Below, in pieces: positions 1 to 5,309 of a DNA stretch of 5,406 bases. The notes beneath the pieces are model-generated. The model was given only the letters and a program-made list of their open reading frames with translations. It made no database searches and had not been told where the DNA came from. The translations under genes were made by a program, and so were the position numbers. This DNA comes from Actinomycetota bacterium (GTDB lineage: Bacteria; Actinomycetota; Actinomycetes; Actinomycetales; Cellulomonadaceae), in contig JAHIJU010000013.1 of assembly GCA_018898235.1 (NCBI GenBank), positions 1-5,406 on the forward strand. Direction: 5' to 3'. Positions within the stretch are counted from its first letter, which is position 1. Every line of letters starts with the position of its first letter.

Positions 1-88
1 CGCGGCGCAGCGCTGCCTGACGCACGTGCACGTCGTCCGAGTGATCGACGATCCCCCGGACCAGGTGCTCCAGCGCGTCGGAGAGCAT
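1..88 (-). CDS. khpA: KH-domain RNA-binding protein, KhpA/YlqC family (5' end only)
   Basis: Only the first 29 codons are present; the gene runs off the left edge. The translation opens MLSDALEHLVRGIVDHSDDV and continues to ALRR. This matches the N-terminus of the small (about 75-80 residue) KH-domain proteins that follow rpsP in actinobacteria and firmicutes, whose hallmark is (A/V)EHLV(R/K)GIVD followed by a DDV. The family binds RNA through a single KH domain with a GxxG loop, which would lie beyond the window. It is linked to RNA metabolism and, in Gram-positive bacteria, to cell-division and envelope control with a partner (KhpB/Jag). The ATG at 88-86 overlaps the rpsP stop by one base (TGATG) with no strong ribosome-binding site, so translation is probably coupled to rpsP. 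From known synteny rimM and trmD would be expected next, but they are not visible here. Confidence 0.8.
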   Translation of the reverse strand, partial: MLSDALEHLVRGIVDHSDDVHVRQAALRR

Positions 89-504
89 CAGGCCTGCTCG
101 TCGGCCGCAGCCGGCTCGGCCGCAGCCTGGGACTTGCGCTCGGACGCGGTGGCCTTGACCTTCTCGGCGGCGACGGCGACGGCCTCGACGGCCGACGTGG
201 CGTCGGCCTTGGCGGCCTTCGTCCGGAGCTTGCCCTCGGCGCCCGGCAGGCCCTTGAACTTCTGCCAGTCACCGGTGATCTTCAGCAGCACGCGAACCTG
301 CTCGGTCGGCTGCGCGCCGACGCCGAGCCAGTACTGGGCGCGGTCGGACTTGACCTCGATGAACGAGGGCTCCTCGGTGGGGTGGTACTTGCCGATCTCC
401 TCGATCACGCGACCGTCGCGCTTGGTGCGCGAGTCGGCGACGACGATGCGGTAGTACGGCGCGCGGATCTTGCCCAGGCGCTTGAGACGGATCTTGGTGG
501 CCAC
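88..504 (-). CDS. rpsP: 30S ribosomal protein S16
   Basis: S16 is a primary component of the small ribosomal subunit that binds 16S rRNA and helps fold the body of the 30S particle. The 138-residue product begins VATKIRLKRLGKIRAPYYRI, a textbook S16 N-terminus, followed by ADSRTKRDGR (23-32), IEEIGKYHP (34-42) and a DRAQYWLGVGAQPTEQVRVLLK stretch (54-75). Residues from about 93 on form an Ala/Lys/Glu-rich tail. Such tails are common in actinobacterial S16 and absent from the roughly 82-residue E. coli protein. The open frame extends well upstream to about 1308, but the GTG at 504-502 is chosen because S16 homology starts exactly there and an AGGAG sits 10 nt upstream. The gene stands apart from the upstream amidohydrolase (215-bp gap containing a promoter) and is joined to the KH gene by a TGATG overlap. 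Confidence 0.97.
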   Translation of the reverse strand: MATKIRLKRLGKIRAPYYRIVVADSRTKRDGRVIEEIGKYHPTEEPSFIEVKSDRAQYWLGVGAQPTEQVRVLLKITGDWQKFKGLPGAEGKLRTKAAKADATSAVEAVAVAAEKVKATASERKSQAAAEPAAADEQA

Positions 505-514
505 GGTGTGATGT

Positions 515-519
515 CTCCT
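515..519 (-). promoter_or_regulatory. Shine-Dalgarno site of rpsP
   Basis: The minus strand reads AGGAG at 519-515, ten bases before the GTG at 504. It is a strong match to the anti-Shine-Dalgarno sequence and decides the rpsP start inside a much longer open frame. It is also the clearest ribosome-binding site in this window, fitting a highly expressed ribosomal protein. Confidence 0.85.
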
Positions 520-544
520 GAACGTGCAACGGGGCGGTCCTTGC

Positions 545-568
545 CGCGCCTCCCGTGGGGCAGGCGCG
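545..568 (-). other. GC-rich stem-loop in the rpsP leader
   Basis: In the transcript sense CGCGCCT (568-562) pairs with AGGCGCG (551-545). CCC and GGG extend the helix inward across a single bulged base (561), leaving a 3-nt CAC loop. The result is about 10 bp of almost pure G-C stem in the middle of the predicted 5' untranslated region, some 25 bases upstream of the Shine-Dalgarno. I do not recognise it as a described S16 autoregulatory leader. It may regulate rpsP, act as an attenuator, or be an accident of base composition. Confidence 0.35.
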
Positions 569-636
569 CGGGTGAGAACCTGAAGGACTACGGCAACGGC
601 AGGTAGAGGGGCTGCGTGCGCCGTGGACAGCCGCTC

Positions 637-665
637 ATTGTGCCAGATGCACGGGCCTCGCCCAA
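637..665 (-). promoter_or_regulatory. Candidate sigma-A-type promoter for rpsP
   Basis: The minus strand has TTGGGC at 665-660, a 17-base spacer, and CACAAT at 642-637. Against TTGACA/TATAAT these match 3 of 6 and 4 of 6 positions at the ideal spacing, and the -10 keeps the important second A and final T. Transcription would begin near 630, giving a leader of about 125 nt before the GTG of rpsP. The position, just after the upstream gene ends, and the local dip in GC (GCACAATG) support it. No other site in the 505-719 gap looks as good. This would make rpsP and the KH gene independent of ffh transcription. Confidence 0.55.
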
Positions 666-697
666 CTCGGCCGACGCGCGGCCCGCGCGGCCCACCT

Positions 698-718
698 CCG
701 CACGCGCCCGCCGTGCGG
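698..718 (-). terminator. Possible terminator hairpin after the amidohydrolase
   Basis: Starting one base after the TGA of the amidohydrolase (722-720), CCGCACG (718-712) can pair with CGTGCGG (704-698) around a 7-nt loop. That is a perfect 7-bp, mostly G-C stem. There is no U tract after it, so it would be a non-canonical actinobacterial-type terminator or simply a 3'-end stabilising hairpin. Its place between a gene end and a promoter is the main reason to list it. Confidence 0.35.
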
Positions 719-719
719 G

Positions 720-1808
720 TCAGCGCACCCGGACCCCGCGCAGCACGATCGCGGCGGGGGCCGCCAACGCACCGATGTCGACCCTCGGGTCGCTCGCGTA
801 GACCACCAGGTCCGCCGACGCGCCCTCGACCAGGCCCGGGACCCCCAGCCAGCCGCGGGCCCGCCAGCTCGCGGCGGCGACGACCTGCGCAGCCGGGATC
901 CCCGCCGCGACCAGCTCGGCCGCCTCGTCGGCGAGCCTGCCGTGCCCGATGGTCCCGCCGGCGTCGGTCCCGACCAGGATCTGCACCCCGGCGTCGTACA
1001 GGTCCCGCACCTGCTCGTACCGGCGGGCGTGCATGGCACGCATGCGAGCGGCGAACGCGGGGAATCGCGTCCCGGCCGCCGCGATCGCCCCGAACTGGGC
1101 CACCTGCAACAGGGTCGCGGTCACCGGGATGCCGGCGGCGGCGATCGCCTCGATCTGGGTCGGGTCGGCGCCCGTCGCGTGCTCGAGGCAGTCGATCCCG
1201 GCGGCCAGCAGATCGTCGAGCGTCTCGGTGGCGAAGGTGTGCGCCGTCACCCGGGCACCGGCGTCGTGGGCCGCCGCGACGGCGTCGGCGAGCTGACGCG
1301 GCGTCCACAGCGGTGCCAGGTCACCGCCCGCGGCCAGGTCCCGGTCGATCCAGTCGCCGACCAGCTTGACCCAGCCGTCGCCGCGCGCGGCCTCCTGGGC
1401 GACCGCCCCCGGGAGCTCGTCCGGATCGGCCAGCTCACGGGCGTAGTCGCGCAGGTAGCGTCTCGGGCGGGCCAGGTGGTGACCGGCGCGGACCAGCCGC
1501 GGCAGGTCGGCCTCGTCCGCCACCCAGGACGTGTCCAGCGGCGAACCCGCATCGCGGATCAGCAGCACACCGGAGTCCCGGTCGGCCAGCGCCTGGGCCC
1601 GCGCGGTGGGCACATGGGTCGCCCCCGCGGCCGACAGCCCCACATGGCAGTGCACGTCGACGAGACCCGGCAGAACCACACCGCTCACCGTCACATCGGG
1701 TTCGACCGACGGTCGGTCGTAGGTGAGCCGCCCGCCCAGCACCCAGGCCTCACCGACCTCGTGCTGCTCGTCCGCGACGATGCGGCCCACCAGGTGCAGG
1801 ACGGTCAT
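720..1808 (-). CDS. Amidohydrolase-superfamily metal-dependent hydrolase, substrate unknown
   Basis: The 362-residue product shows the whole amidohydrolase plan. A short N-terminal beta segment leads into VLPGLVDVHCHVG, whose H53-x-H55 is the first metal-binding motif. A lysine follows in DGWVKLVGD (K148, the likely carboxylated bridging ligand), then H190 in VTAHTF, H210 in CLEHATG, and the catalytic aspartate D282 in VGTDAGG. The C-terminus (about 325-362) returns to the beta-sandwich composite domain with ASADLVVYASDP. All expected metal and catalytic residues are present, so it should be an active cytoplasmic hydrolase of the imidazolonepropionase/prolidase-like branch; the substrate cannot be read from sequence. 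There is no signal peptide or membrane segment. ATG at 1808 is the only start after the in-frame stop at 1856-1854. It has no good Shine-Dalgarno, and a 5-bp helix (1807-1811 with 1817-1821) could even cover it. An amidohydrolase near ffh also occurs in mycobacteria, so this placement is conserved rather than recently acquired. Confidence 0.9.
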   Translation of the reverse strand: MTVLHLVGRIVADEQHEVGEAWVLGGRLTYDRPSVEPDVTVSGVVLPGLVDVHCHVGLSAAGATHVPTARAQALADRDSGVLLIRDAGSPLDTSWVADEADLPRLVRAGHHLARPRRYLRDYARELADPDELPGAVAQEAARGDGWVKLVGDWIDRDLAAGGDLAPLWTPRQLADAVAAAHDAGARVTAHTFATETLDDLLAAGIDCLEHATGADPTQIEAIAAAGIPVTATLLQVAQFGAIAAAGTRFPAFAARMRAMHARRYEQVRDLYDAGVQILVGTDAGGTIGHGRLADEAAELVAAGIPAAQVVAAASWRARGWLGVPGLVEGASADLVVYASDPRVDIGALAAPAAIVLRGVRVR

Positions 1809-1899
1809 CGGACGGGCCGATCGTTCGCCGGCAGATCCCTCACGGGCCGATCCTCACTGGCCGATCCTCACTGGCCGATCCTCACTGGCCGATCCTCAC
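1805..1899 (-). other. Chain of five overlapping GTG-to-TGA micro-ORFs between ffh and the amidohydrolase
   Basis: Reading the minus strand, the ffh stop lies in GTGA, so a GTG at 1899 overlaps it. From that GTG: 1899-1882 encodes VRIGQ then stop; 1885-1868 the same; 1871-1854 the same; 1857-1840 gives VRIGP; 1843-1805 gives VRDLPANDRPVR. Each stop overlaps the next GTG as GTGA, and the last stop overlaps the amidohydrolase start as ATGA. Each 14-base unit also has GAGGA seven bases before the next GTG, a proper ribosome-binding spacing. The arrangement is read directly from the sequence. That ribosomes use it to pass from ffh to the next gene is inference; no peptide product is claimed. Confidence 0.5.
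1811..1896 (-). repeat. 14-bp tandem repeat filling the ffh-amidohydrolase gap
   Basis: In transcript sense the unit is AGGATCGGCCAGTG. Three perfect copies lie at 1896-1883, 1882-1869 and 1868-1855. A fourth with one change (A to C at unit position 11) is at 1854-1841. A degenerate 16-base copy follows at 1840-1825, and a copy with two or three changes at 1824-1811. Together they make up almost the entire gap, and the first copy supplies the last base of the ffh stop codon. Copies closest to ffh are identical and those nearest the amidohydrolase have diverged, suggesting recent expansion at the ffh end. Because ffh stops in the first unit, copy-number change would alter neither protein. There are no unique spacers, so this is not a CRISPR array. 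Confidence 0.93.
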
Positions 1900-3479
1900 T
1901 GTCCACGCAGGTACTGGTCCAGCCCCTCGGGCAGCTGCAGGTCCTCCGGACGGGGGCCCTGCGCCGCGCCCAGGCCGAACGCCGAGCCCGCCGGGGCCGA
2001 CGGCCGACTGGTCTCGCCACGCAGCTGCTCGGCCCGCTTGGCCGGGTTGCCGGACCGTGCCTTGCCACGTCGGGGCGGCGGCACCGCACGCCCCTTCGCC
2101 TTCTTGCCCGAGCCCGGCAGGTTGCCCATGCCCGGCATGCCGGGCATGCCCCCGCCGCGCGCCATCTGGCGCATCATCTTCTGCGCGCCGTCGAACCGGA
2201 TGACGAGGTCATTGACGTCGGACACCTTGGTCCCGGACCCGGCCGCGATCCGCGACCGGCGTGACCCGTTCAGGATCTTGGGGTTGTCGCGCTCGGCCGG
2301 GGTCATCGAGTGGATGATCGCCTCGATGCGGTCGACCTCCCGCTCGTCGAAGTTGTCCAGCGCTTCCCGCATCTGCCCCATCCCGGGCAGCATCCCGAGC
2401 ATCTTCTTCAGCGGGCCGGCGTTGCGGATCTGCTGCAGCTGGCTGAGGAAGTCGGCCAGCGTGAAGTCCTCGCCGCTGGCGAGCTTGCCCGCGAACCGCT
2501 CGGCCTGGTCCGCGTCGAACGTCTTCTCGGCCTGCTCGATGAGCGAGAGCACATCGCCCATGTCGAGGATGCGTGAGGCCATCCGGTCGGGATGGAAGAC
2601 CTCGAGGTCGGTGAGCTTCTCCCCCGTCGAGGCGAAGAGGATCGGACGCCCGGTGACCTGGGTGACCGACAGCGCGGCGCCACCACGGGCATCGCCGTCG
2701 AGCTTGGACAGGACCACACCGGTGAACCCGACGCCCTCGGCGAAGGCCTGCGCGGTGGTGACCGCGTCCTGGCCGATCATCGCGTCGACGACGAAGAGGA
2801 TCTCGTCGGGGCTGGTCGCGTCGCGGATCGCCGCGGCCTGGGCCATCAGCCCGTCGTCGACGCCCAGCCGTCCGGCGGTGTCGATGACGACGACGTCGTG
2901 CTGCCGGGTGCGGGCCGCCTCGACACCGGCACGGGCGACCGCGACCGGGTCCGCACCCGCCGGCAGCTCGTCGTCGGAACCGGCGTTGCCCGGGTGCGGT
3001 GCGAACACCGGAACCCCGGCCCGCTCCCCCACGACCTGCAGCTGGGTGACCGCGTTGGGGCGCTGCAGGTCGGCCGCGACCAGCAGCGGTGTGTGTCCCT
3101 GCTCACGCAGCCACAGCGCGAGCTTGCCGGCCAGCGTGGTCTTGCCCGCGCCCTGCAGACCCGCGAGCAGGATGACGGTCGGCGGGTTCTTGGCCAGCCG
3201 CAGCTCGCGGGTGCTCCCGCCGAGGACCGTGACCAGCTCCTCGTGCACGATCTTGACGACCTGCTGGGCCGGGTTGAGCGCGCCCGACACCTCGGACGAC
3301 AGGGCCCGTTCGCGGATGGCACCGGTGAACGACCGCACCACCGGAACCGCGACGTCGGCGTCGAGCAGGGCGCGTCGGATCTCGCGCACGGTGGCGTCGA
3401 CATCGGCCTCCGACAGCCTGCCCTTCGTGCGCAGGTTGCGGAAGGTGGCGGTCAGCCGGTCGGACAGGGAGGCGAACAC
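1896..3479 (-). CDS. ffh: Signal recognition particle GTPase Ffh (SRP54)
   Basis: Ffh binds 4.5S/SRP RNA and signal sequences of nascent chains, then docks with FtsY at the membrane for co-translational delivery to SecYEG. The 527-residue product has the N helical-bundle domain (1-98), then the G domain: P-loop GLQGAGKTT (107-115), DLQRPNAV (137-144), DTAGRL (200-205), SKLDGDARGG (258-267) and TGEKLTDLEVFHPDRM (285-300). The M domain (about 325-440) carries the SRP-RNA motif SRRSRIAAGSG (406-416) and a methionine-rich finger-loop/helix region. After MPGMPGM (445-451) comes a tail of about 75 residues rich in Lys, Arg, Pro and Gly, typical of actinobacteria and absent from E. coli Ffh. The GTG start at 3479 has GGAG at the right spacing and matches the family N-terminus. 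It starts 24 bp after glnD, implying co-transcription. Its TGA lies inside GTGA at the edge of the 14-bp repeat. Confidence 0.98.
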   Translation of the reverse strand: MFASLSDRLTATFRNLRTKGRLSEADVDATVREIRRALLDADVAVPVVRSFTGAIRERALSSEVSGALNPAQQVVKIVHEELVTVLGGSTRELRLAKNPPTVILLAGLQGAGKTTLAGKLALWLREQGHTPLLVAADLQRPNAVTQLQVVGERAGVPVFAPHPGNAGSDDELPAGADPVAVARAGVEAARTRQHDVVVIDTAGRLGVDDGLMAQAAAIRDATSPDEILFVVDAMIGQDAVTTAQAFAEGVGFTGVVLSKLDGDARGGAALSVTQVTGRPILFASTGEKLTDLEVFHPDRMASRILDMGDVLSLIEQAEKTFDADQAERFAGKLASGEDFTLADFLSQLQQIRNAGPLKKMLGMLPGMGQMREALDNFDEREVDRIEAIIHSMTPAERDNPKILNGSRRSRIAAGSGTKVSDVNDLVIRFDGAQKMMRQMARGGGMPGMPGMGNLPGSGKKAKGRAVPPPRRGKARSGNPAKRAEQLRGETSRPSAPAGSAFGLGAAQGPRPEDLQLPEGLDQYLRGQ

Positions 3480-3487
3480 CGCGAGGA

Positions 3488-3491
3488 CTCC
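3488..3491 (-). promoter_or_regulatory. Shine-Dalgarno site of ffh
   Basis: The minus strand carries GGAG at 3491-3488, eight bases before the GTG start at 3479, within the 24-bp gap after the glnD stop (TAG at 3506-3504). It supports the GTG start and shows that ffh can be initiated independently of glnD translation. Confidence 0.7.
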
Positions 3492-3503
3492 AGGGGCAGG
3501 TGG

Positions 3504-5294
3504 CTACGAACGGTCCACAGTATCCGTCAGCGCGGCCCCGGCCCGGGCGGTGAGGTCGTCGACGAGCCGTGCGCGCCAGGTGGTCCAGGCCACGGGCCCG
3601 GCGGCCGAGGCGTCGGCCTCGGTCAGTGCACGCAGCAGGGCCAGCAGGTCGGCGCGGTGGTCGACCGCCACGAGCAGCCGGTCGACGGTGGCCGGATCGT
3701 CGAGGTCAGCGGTCGTCGCCAGCTCGGCGAGCGTGAGGTGCTCGCGCACGAGGCGGGTCACGTCCGAGGTCACCTCGGCGCCGAAGCCCATCCGGGTCAC
3801 GATCGGCCCCGCCAGACGCGCGCCCTCGATCGAGTGGTCCCCCGCACCCGCACGCTTGCCGATGTCGTGCAGCAGCGCCGCGATGAGCAACGTGTCCGAG
3901 TTCTCCAGGTCGCGTCGGTCCCGACCGGCGCGGGCGACCGTCTCGATGATGTGCCGGTCGACGGTGTGGCGGTGCACAGGCGAACGTTGCGGCCGGTTGC
4001 GCACCCCCGCCCACTCCGGGATCCAGGTGGTCACGACGCCCGCCAGGTCGAGCGCCTCCCAGACCGGGACCTGCGCCGGACCGCTCGCGAGCAGGGCGAG
4101 CAGCTGGGCGCGGGCGTTCTTCGGCCAGGGCACCGGCAGGGCCGGCGTGGTCTGCAGGCTGGCGACGGTGACCGGTGACAGCACGAGACCCGTCCGCGCC
4201 GCCGTGGCCGCCGCGCGCAGCGACAGCACCGGGTCCTCGGCAGGCCGGGCGTCGGCGGCCAGCACCAGCTCACCGTCGTGCTCCACGAGCCCTTCGGCGA
4301 TGGTGCGCAACCGCGGTGGCTGACGGCGCCCGCGGACCAGCAGCGGCGGGCGGGCCGGGCGCTGGAGCGCCTGCCGGGCGTTGCGTGCCGTGGAGTCGAG
4401 CGCGTAGGAGATGACGCGGCCCGACTCGGCGATCGAGGCCAGCAGATCGTCCCGGTCGTCGAAGCCGACCCGGGCGGCCACCTCGTCCTGATCGGCCAGC
4501 AGCAGCTTGTTGGTGTGCCGACGGGTCACGAGCTGCACGGTGTCGCGCACGTCGAGCAGGTGGGCGTAGGCCGTGTCGACAGCGCCGTGCGGCCGGTCGG
4601 TGAGCCAGGTGGCCGCCAGGGCCGAGAGCACGACCGCGTCACGGATGCCGCCGCGGGCCTCCTTCAGATCGGGTTCGATCAGGTAGGCGAGCTCACCGTG
4701 CCGTTCGGCGCGCGTCCGGGTGGAGGCCAGCAGCTCGGGCAGCCTGCGCCGCGCGGCCGAGCGCCAGTCCTCCAGCAGCGCGGACATGGCGCGCGCGACC
4801 ACCACCGGGTCGCCTGCGACATACCGCAGCTCGAGCAGCCCCACGGCGGCGGGCAGGTCCTTGGAGGCGACCTGACGGCACTGGGCGAGTGAGCGCACCG
4901 AGTGGTCGAGGTCGAGCCCGGCGTCCCAGATCGGGTACCAGAGCCGTTCGGCCAACCCCGCCAGATCGGCCGGGGAACGCCCCCGACCCTCATGCACCAG
5001 GACGAGGTCCAGGTCGGAGATCGGCGAGGCGTCGGCACGGCCGAGACTGCCGACCGCCCCCAGGGCGAGCCCTGCGGTGTCCGTCCCCTGCGTGGCCTGG
5101 TCCCAGAGCTCGGCGAGCGCGCCGGTCGCCAGGACGGCGAGCCGCTCGCGGCGTGCGATGCCGGCGGGTCCGGATCCGGGCATCTGGTCGGCCATCTCGA
5201 GCCGACGCGCACGCAGGTCCCGCACGCTCACGTGCGGGACCTGCGTGTCGTCCTGATCATGGGCCCCCGGCGCGGACGGGTGCACCACACTCAT
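3504..5294 (-). CDS. glnD: PII uridylyl/adenylyltransferase GlnD lacking C-terminal ACT domains
   Basis: GlnD covalently modifies PII and removes the modification according to glutamine level; in studied actinomycetes it adenylylates GlnK. The 596-residue product has the nucleotidyltransferase motif GAVGSLGR (79-86) with catalytic D94 and D96 in SDLDLVLVH, the linker motif PDLKEARGGIRD (208-219), and an HD domain with HRHTVDRH (441-448), LLHDIGK (474-480) and DHSIEGA (486-492). Both catalytic domains therefore look intact. It then ends at ALTDTVDRS, just after the HD-domain tail. Family members are usually about 750-900 residues with two ACT domains here; they are absent, and ffh begins 24 bp on. 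The ATG at 5294 lies 15 bp after glnB and has no Shine-Dalgarno. The first 20 or so residues look unlike the family, so a later start (GTG at 5231 or 5225, or ATG at 5195) is possible. Residues 16-28 are encoded by a long perfect palindrome. Confidence 0.93.
   Translation of the reverse strand: MSVVHPSAPGAHDQDDTQVPHVSVRDLRARRLEMADQMPGSGPAGIARRERLAVLATGALAELWDQATQGTDTAGLALGAVGSLGRADASPISDLDLVLVHEGRGRSPADLAGLAERLWYPIWDAGLDLDHSVRSLAQCRQVASKDLPAAVGLLELRYVAGDPVVVARAMSALLEDWRSAARRRLPELLASTRTRAERHGELAYLIEPDLKEARGGIRDAVVLSALAATWLTDRPHGAVDTAYAHLLDVRDTVQLVTRRHTNKLLLADQDEVAARVGFDDRDDLLASIAESGRVISYALDSTARNARQALQRPARPPLLVRGRRQPPRLRTIAEGLVEHDGELVLAADARPAEDPVLSLRAAATAARTGLVLSPVTVASLQTTPALPVPWPKNARAQLLALLASGPAQVPVWEALDLAGVVTTWIPEWAGVRNRPQRSPVHRHTVDRHIIETVARAGRDRRDLENSDTLLIAALLHDIGKRAGAGDHSIEGARLAGPIVTRMGFGAEVTSDVTRLVREHLTLAELATTADLDDPATVDRLLVAVDHRADLLALLRALTEADASAAGPVAWTTWRARLVDDLTARAGAALTDTVDRS
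5210..5247 (-). repeat. Perfect 17-bp inverted repeat with 4-nt loop at the start of glnD
   Basis: CACGCAGGTCCCGCACG (5210-5226) is followed by CTCA and then its exact reverse complement (5231-5247). In the glnB-glnD transcript this gives a 17-bp uninterrupted stem, almost all G-C, closed by a UGAG loop, and it should fold very stably. As annotated it falls in codons 16-28 of glnD (TQVPHVSVRDLR). If glnD really starts at the GTG in the loop (5231) or later, the hairpin is a leader or intercistronic element instead. No T tract follows, so it is not a classical intrinsic terminator. It does not resemble the GlnR or AmtR operators I know. Confidence 0.9.
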
Positions 5295-5309
5295 CGCGCC
5301 GGGTGCCGG

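Noticed and set aside
137..144. Ffh G2-region motif (residues 137-144) DLQRPNAV instead of the common D-T/V-Y-RPAA form
   Set aside because: The coordinates are residue numbers in Ffh. The variant is, to my knowledge, usual in actinobacterial Ffh and does not indicate a defective GTPase.
675..689. GC inverted repeat CGCGCGG/CCGCGCG in the gap after the amidohydrolase
   Set aside because: The arms are separated by only one base, so at most a 5-bp stem with a GGCCC loop can form. This is unremarkable in DNA of this composition.
505..1308. Upstream in-frame extension of rpsP to a 406-codon open frame
   Set aside because: S16 homology begins exactly at the GTG at 504, which has its own AGGAG. 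The extension is Arg/Gly-rich and runs over the end of the amidohydrolase in another frame.
1841..1904. Tandem repeat as a CRISPR array or transposon end
   Set aside because: The 14-bp units are directly adjacent with no spacers, and there is no transposase, target duplication or cas gene.
2125..2152. Perfect palindrome CCCGGCATGCCGGG and flanking GCATGC copies
   Set aside because: It follows from encoding the repeated Met-Pro-Gly motif in the Ffh M-domain tail with GC-rich codons; no regulatory meaning is needed.
3480..3503. Frameshift or sequencing error hiding the GlnD ACT domains
   Set aside because: Only 24 bp separate the TAG from the ffh start, and they contain the ffh ribosome-binding site. 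Ffh is intact from its first residue, so no ACT-coding DNA is left here.
1723..4323. Very long plus-strand open frame of 866 codons, and two others at 942-2264 and 2592-4178
   Set aside because: They lie antisense to ffh, glnD and the amidohydrolase, whose products are clearly recognisable. Translations are Ser/Arg/Ala-rich or Gly/Arg-rich with no domain. Long antisense frames are expected in high-GC DNA because stop codons are rare.
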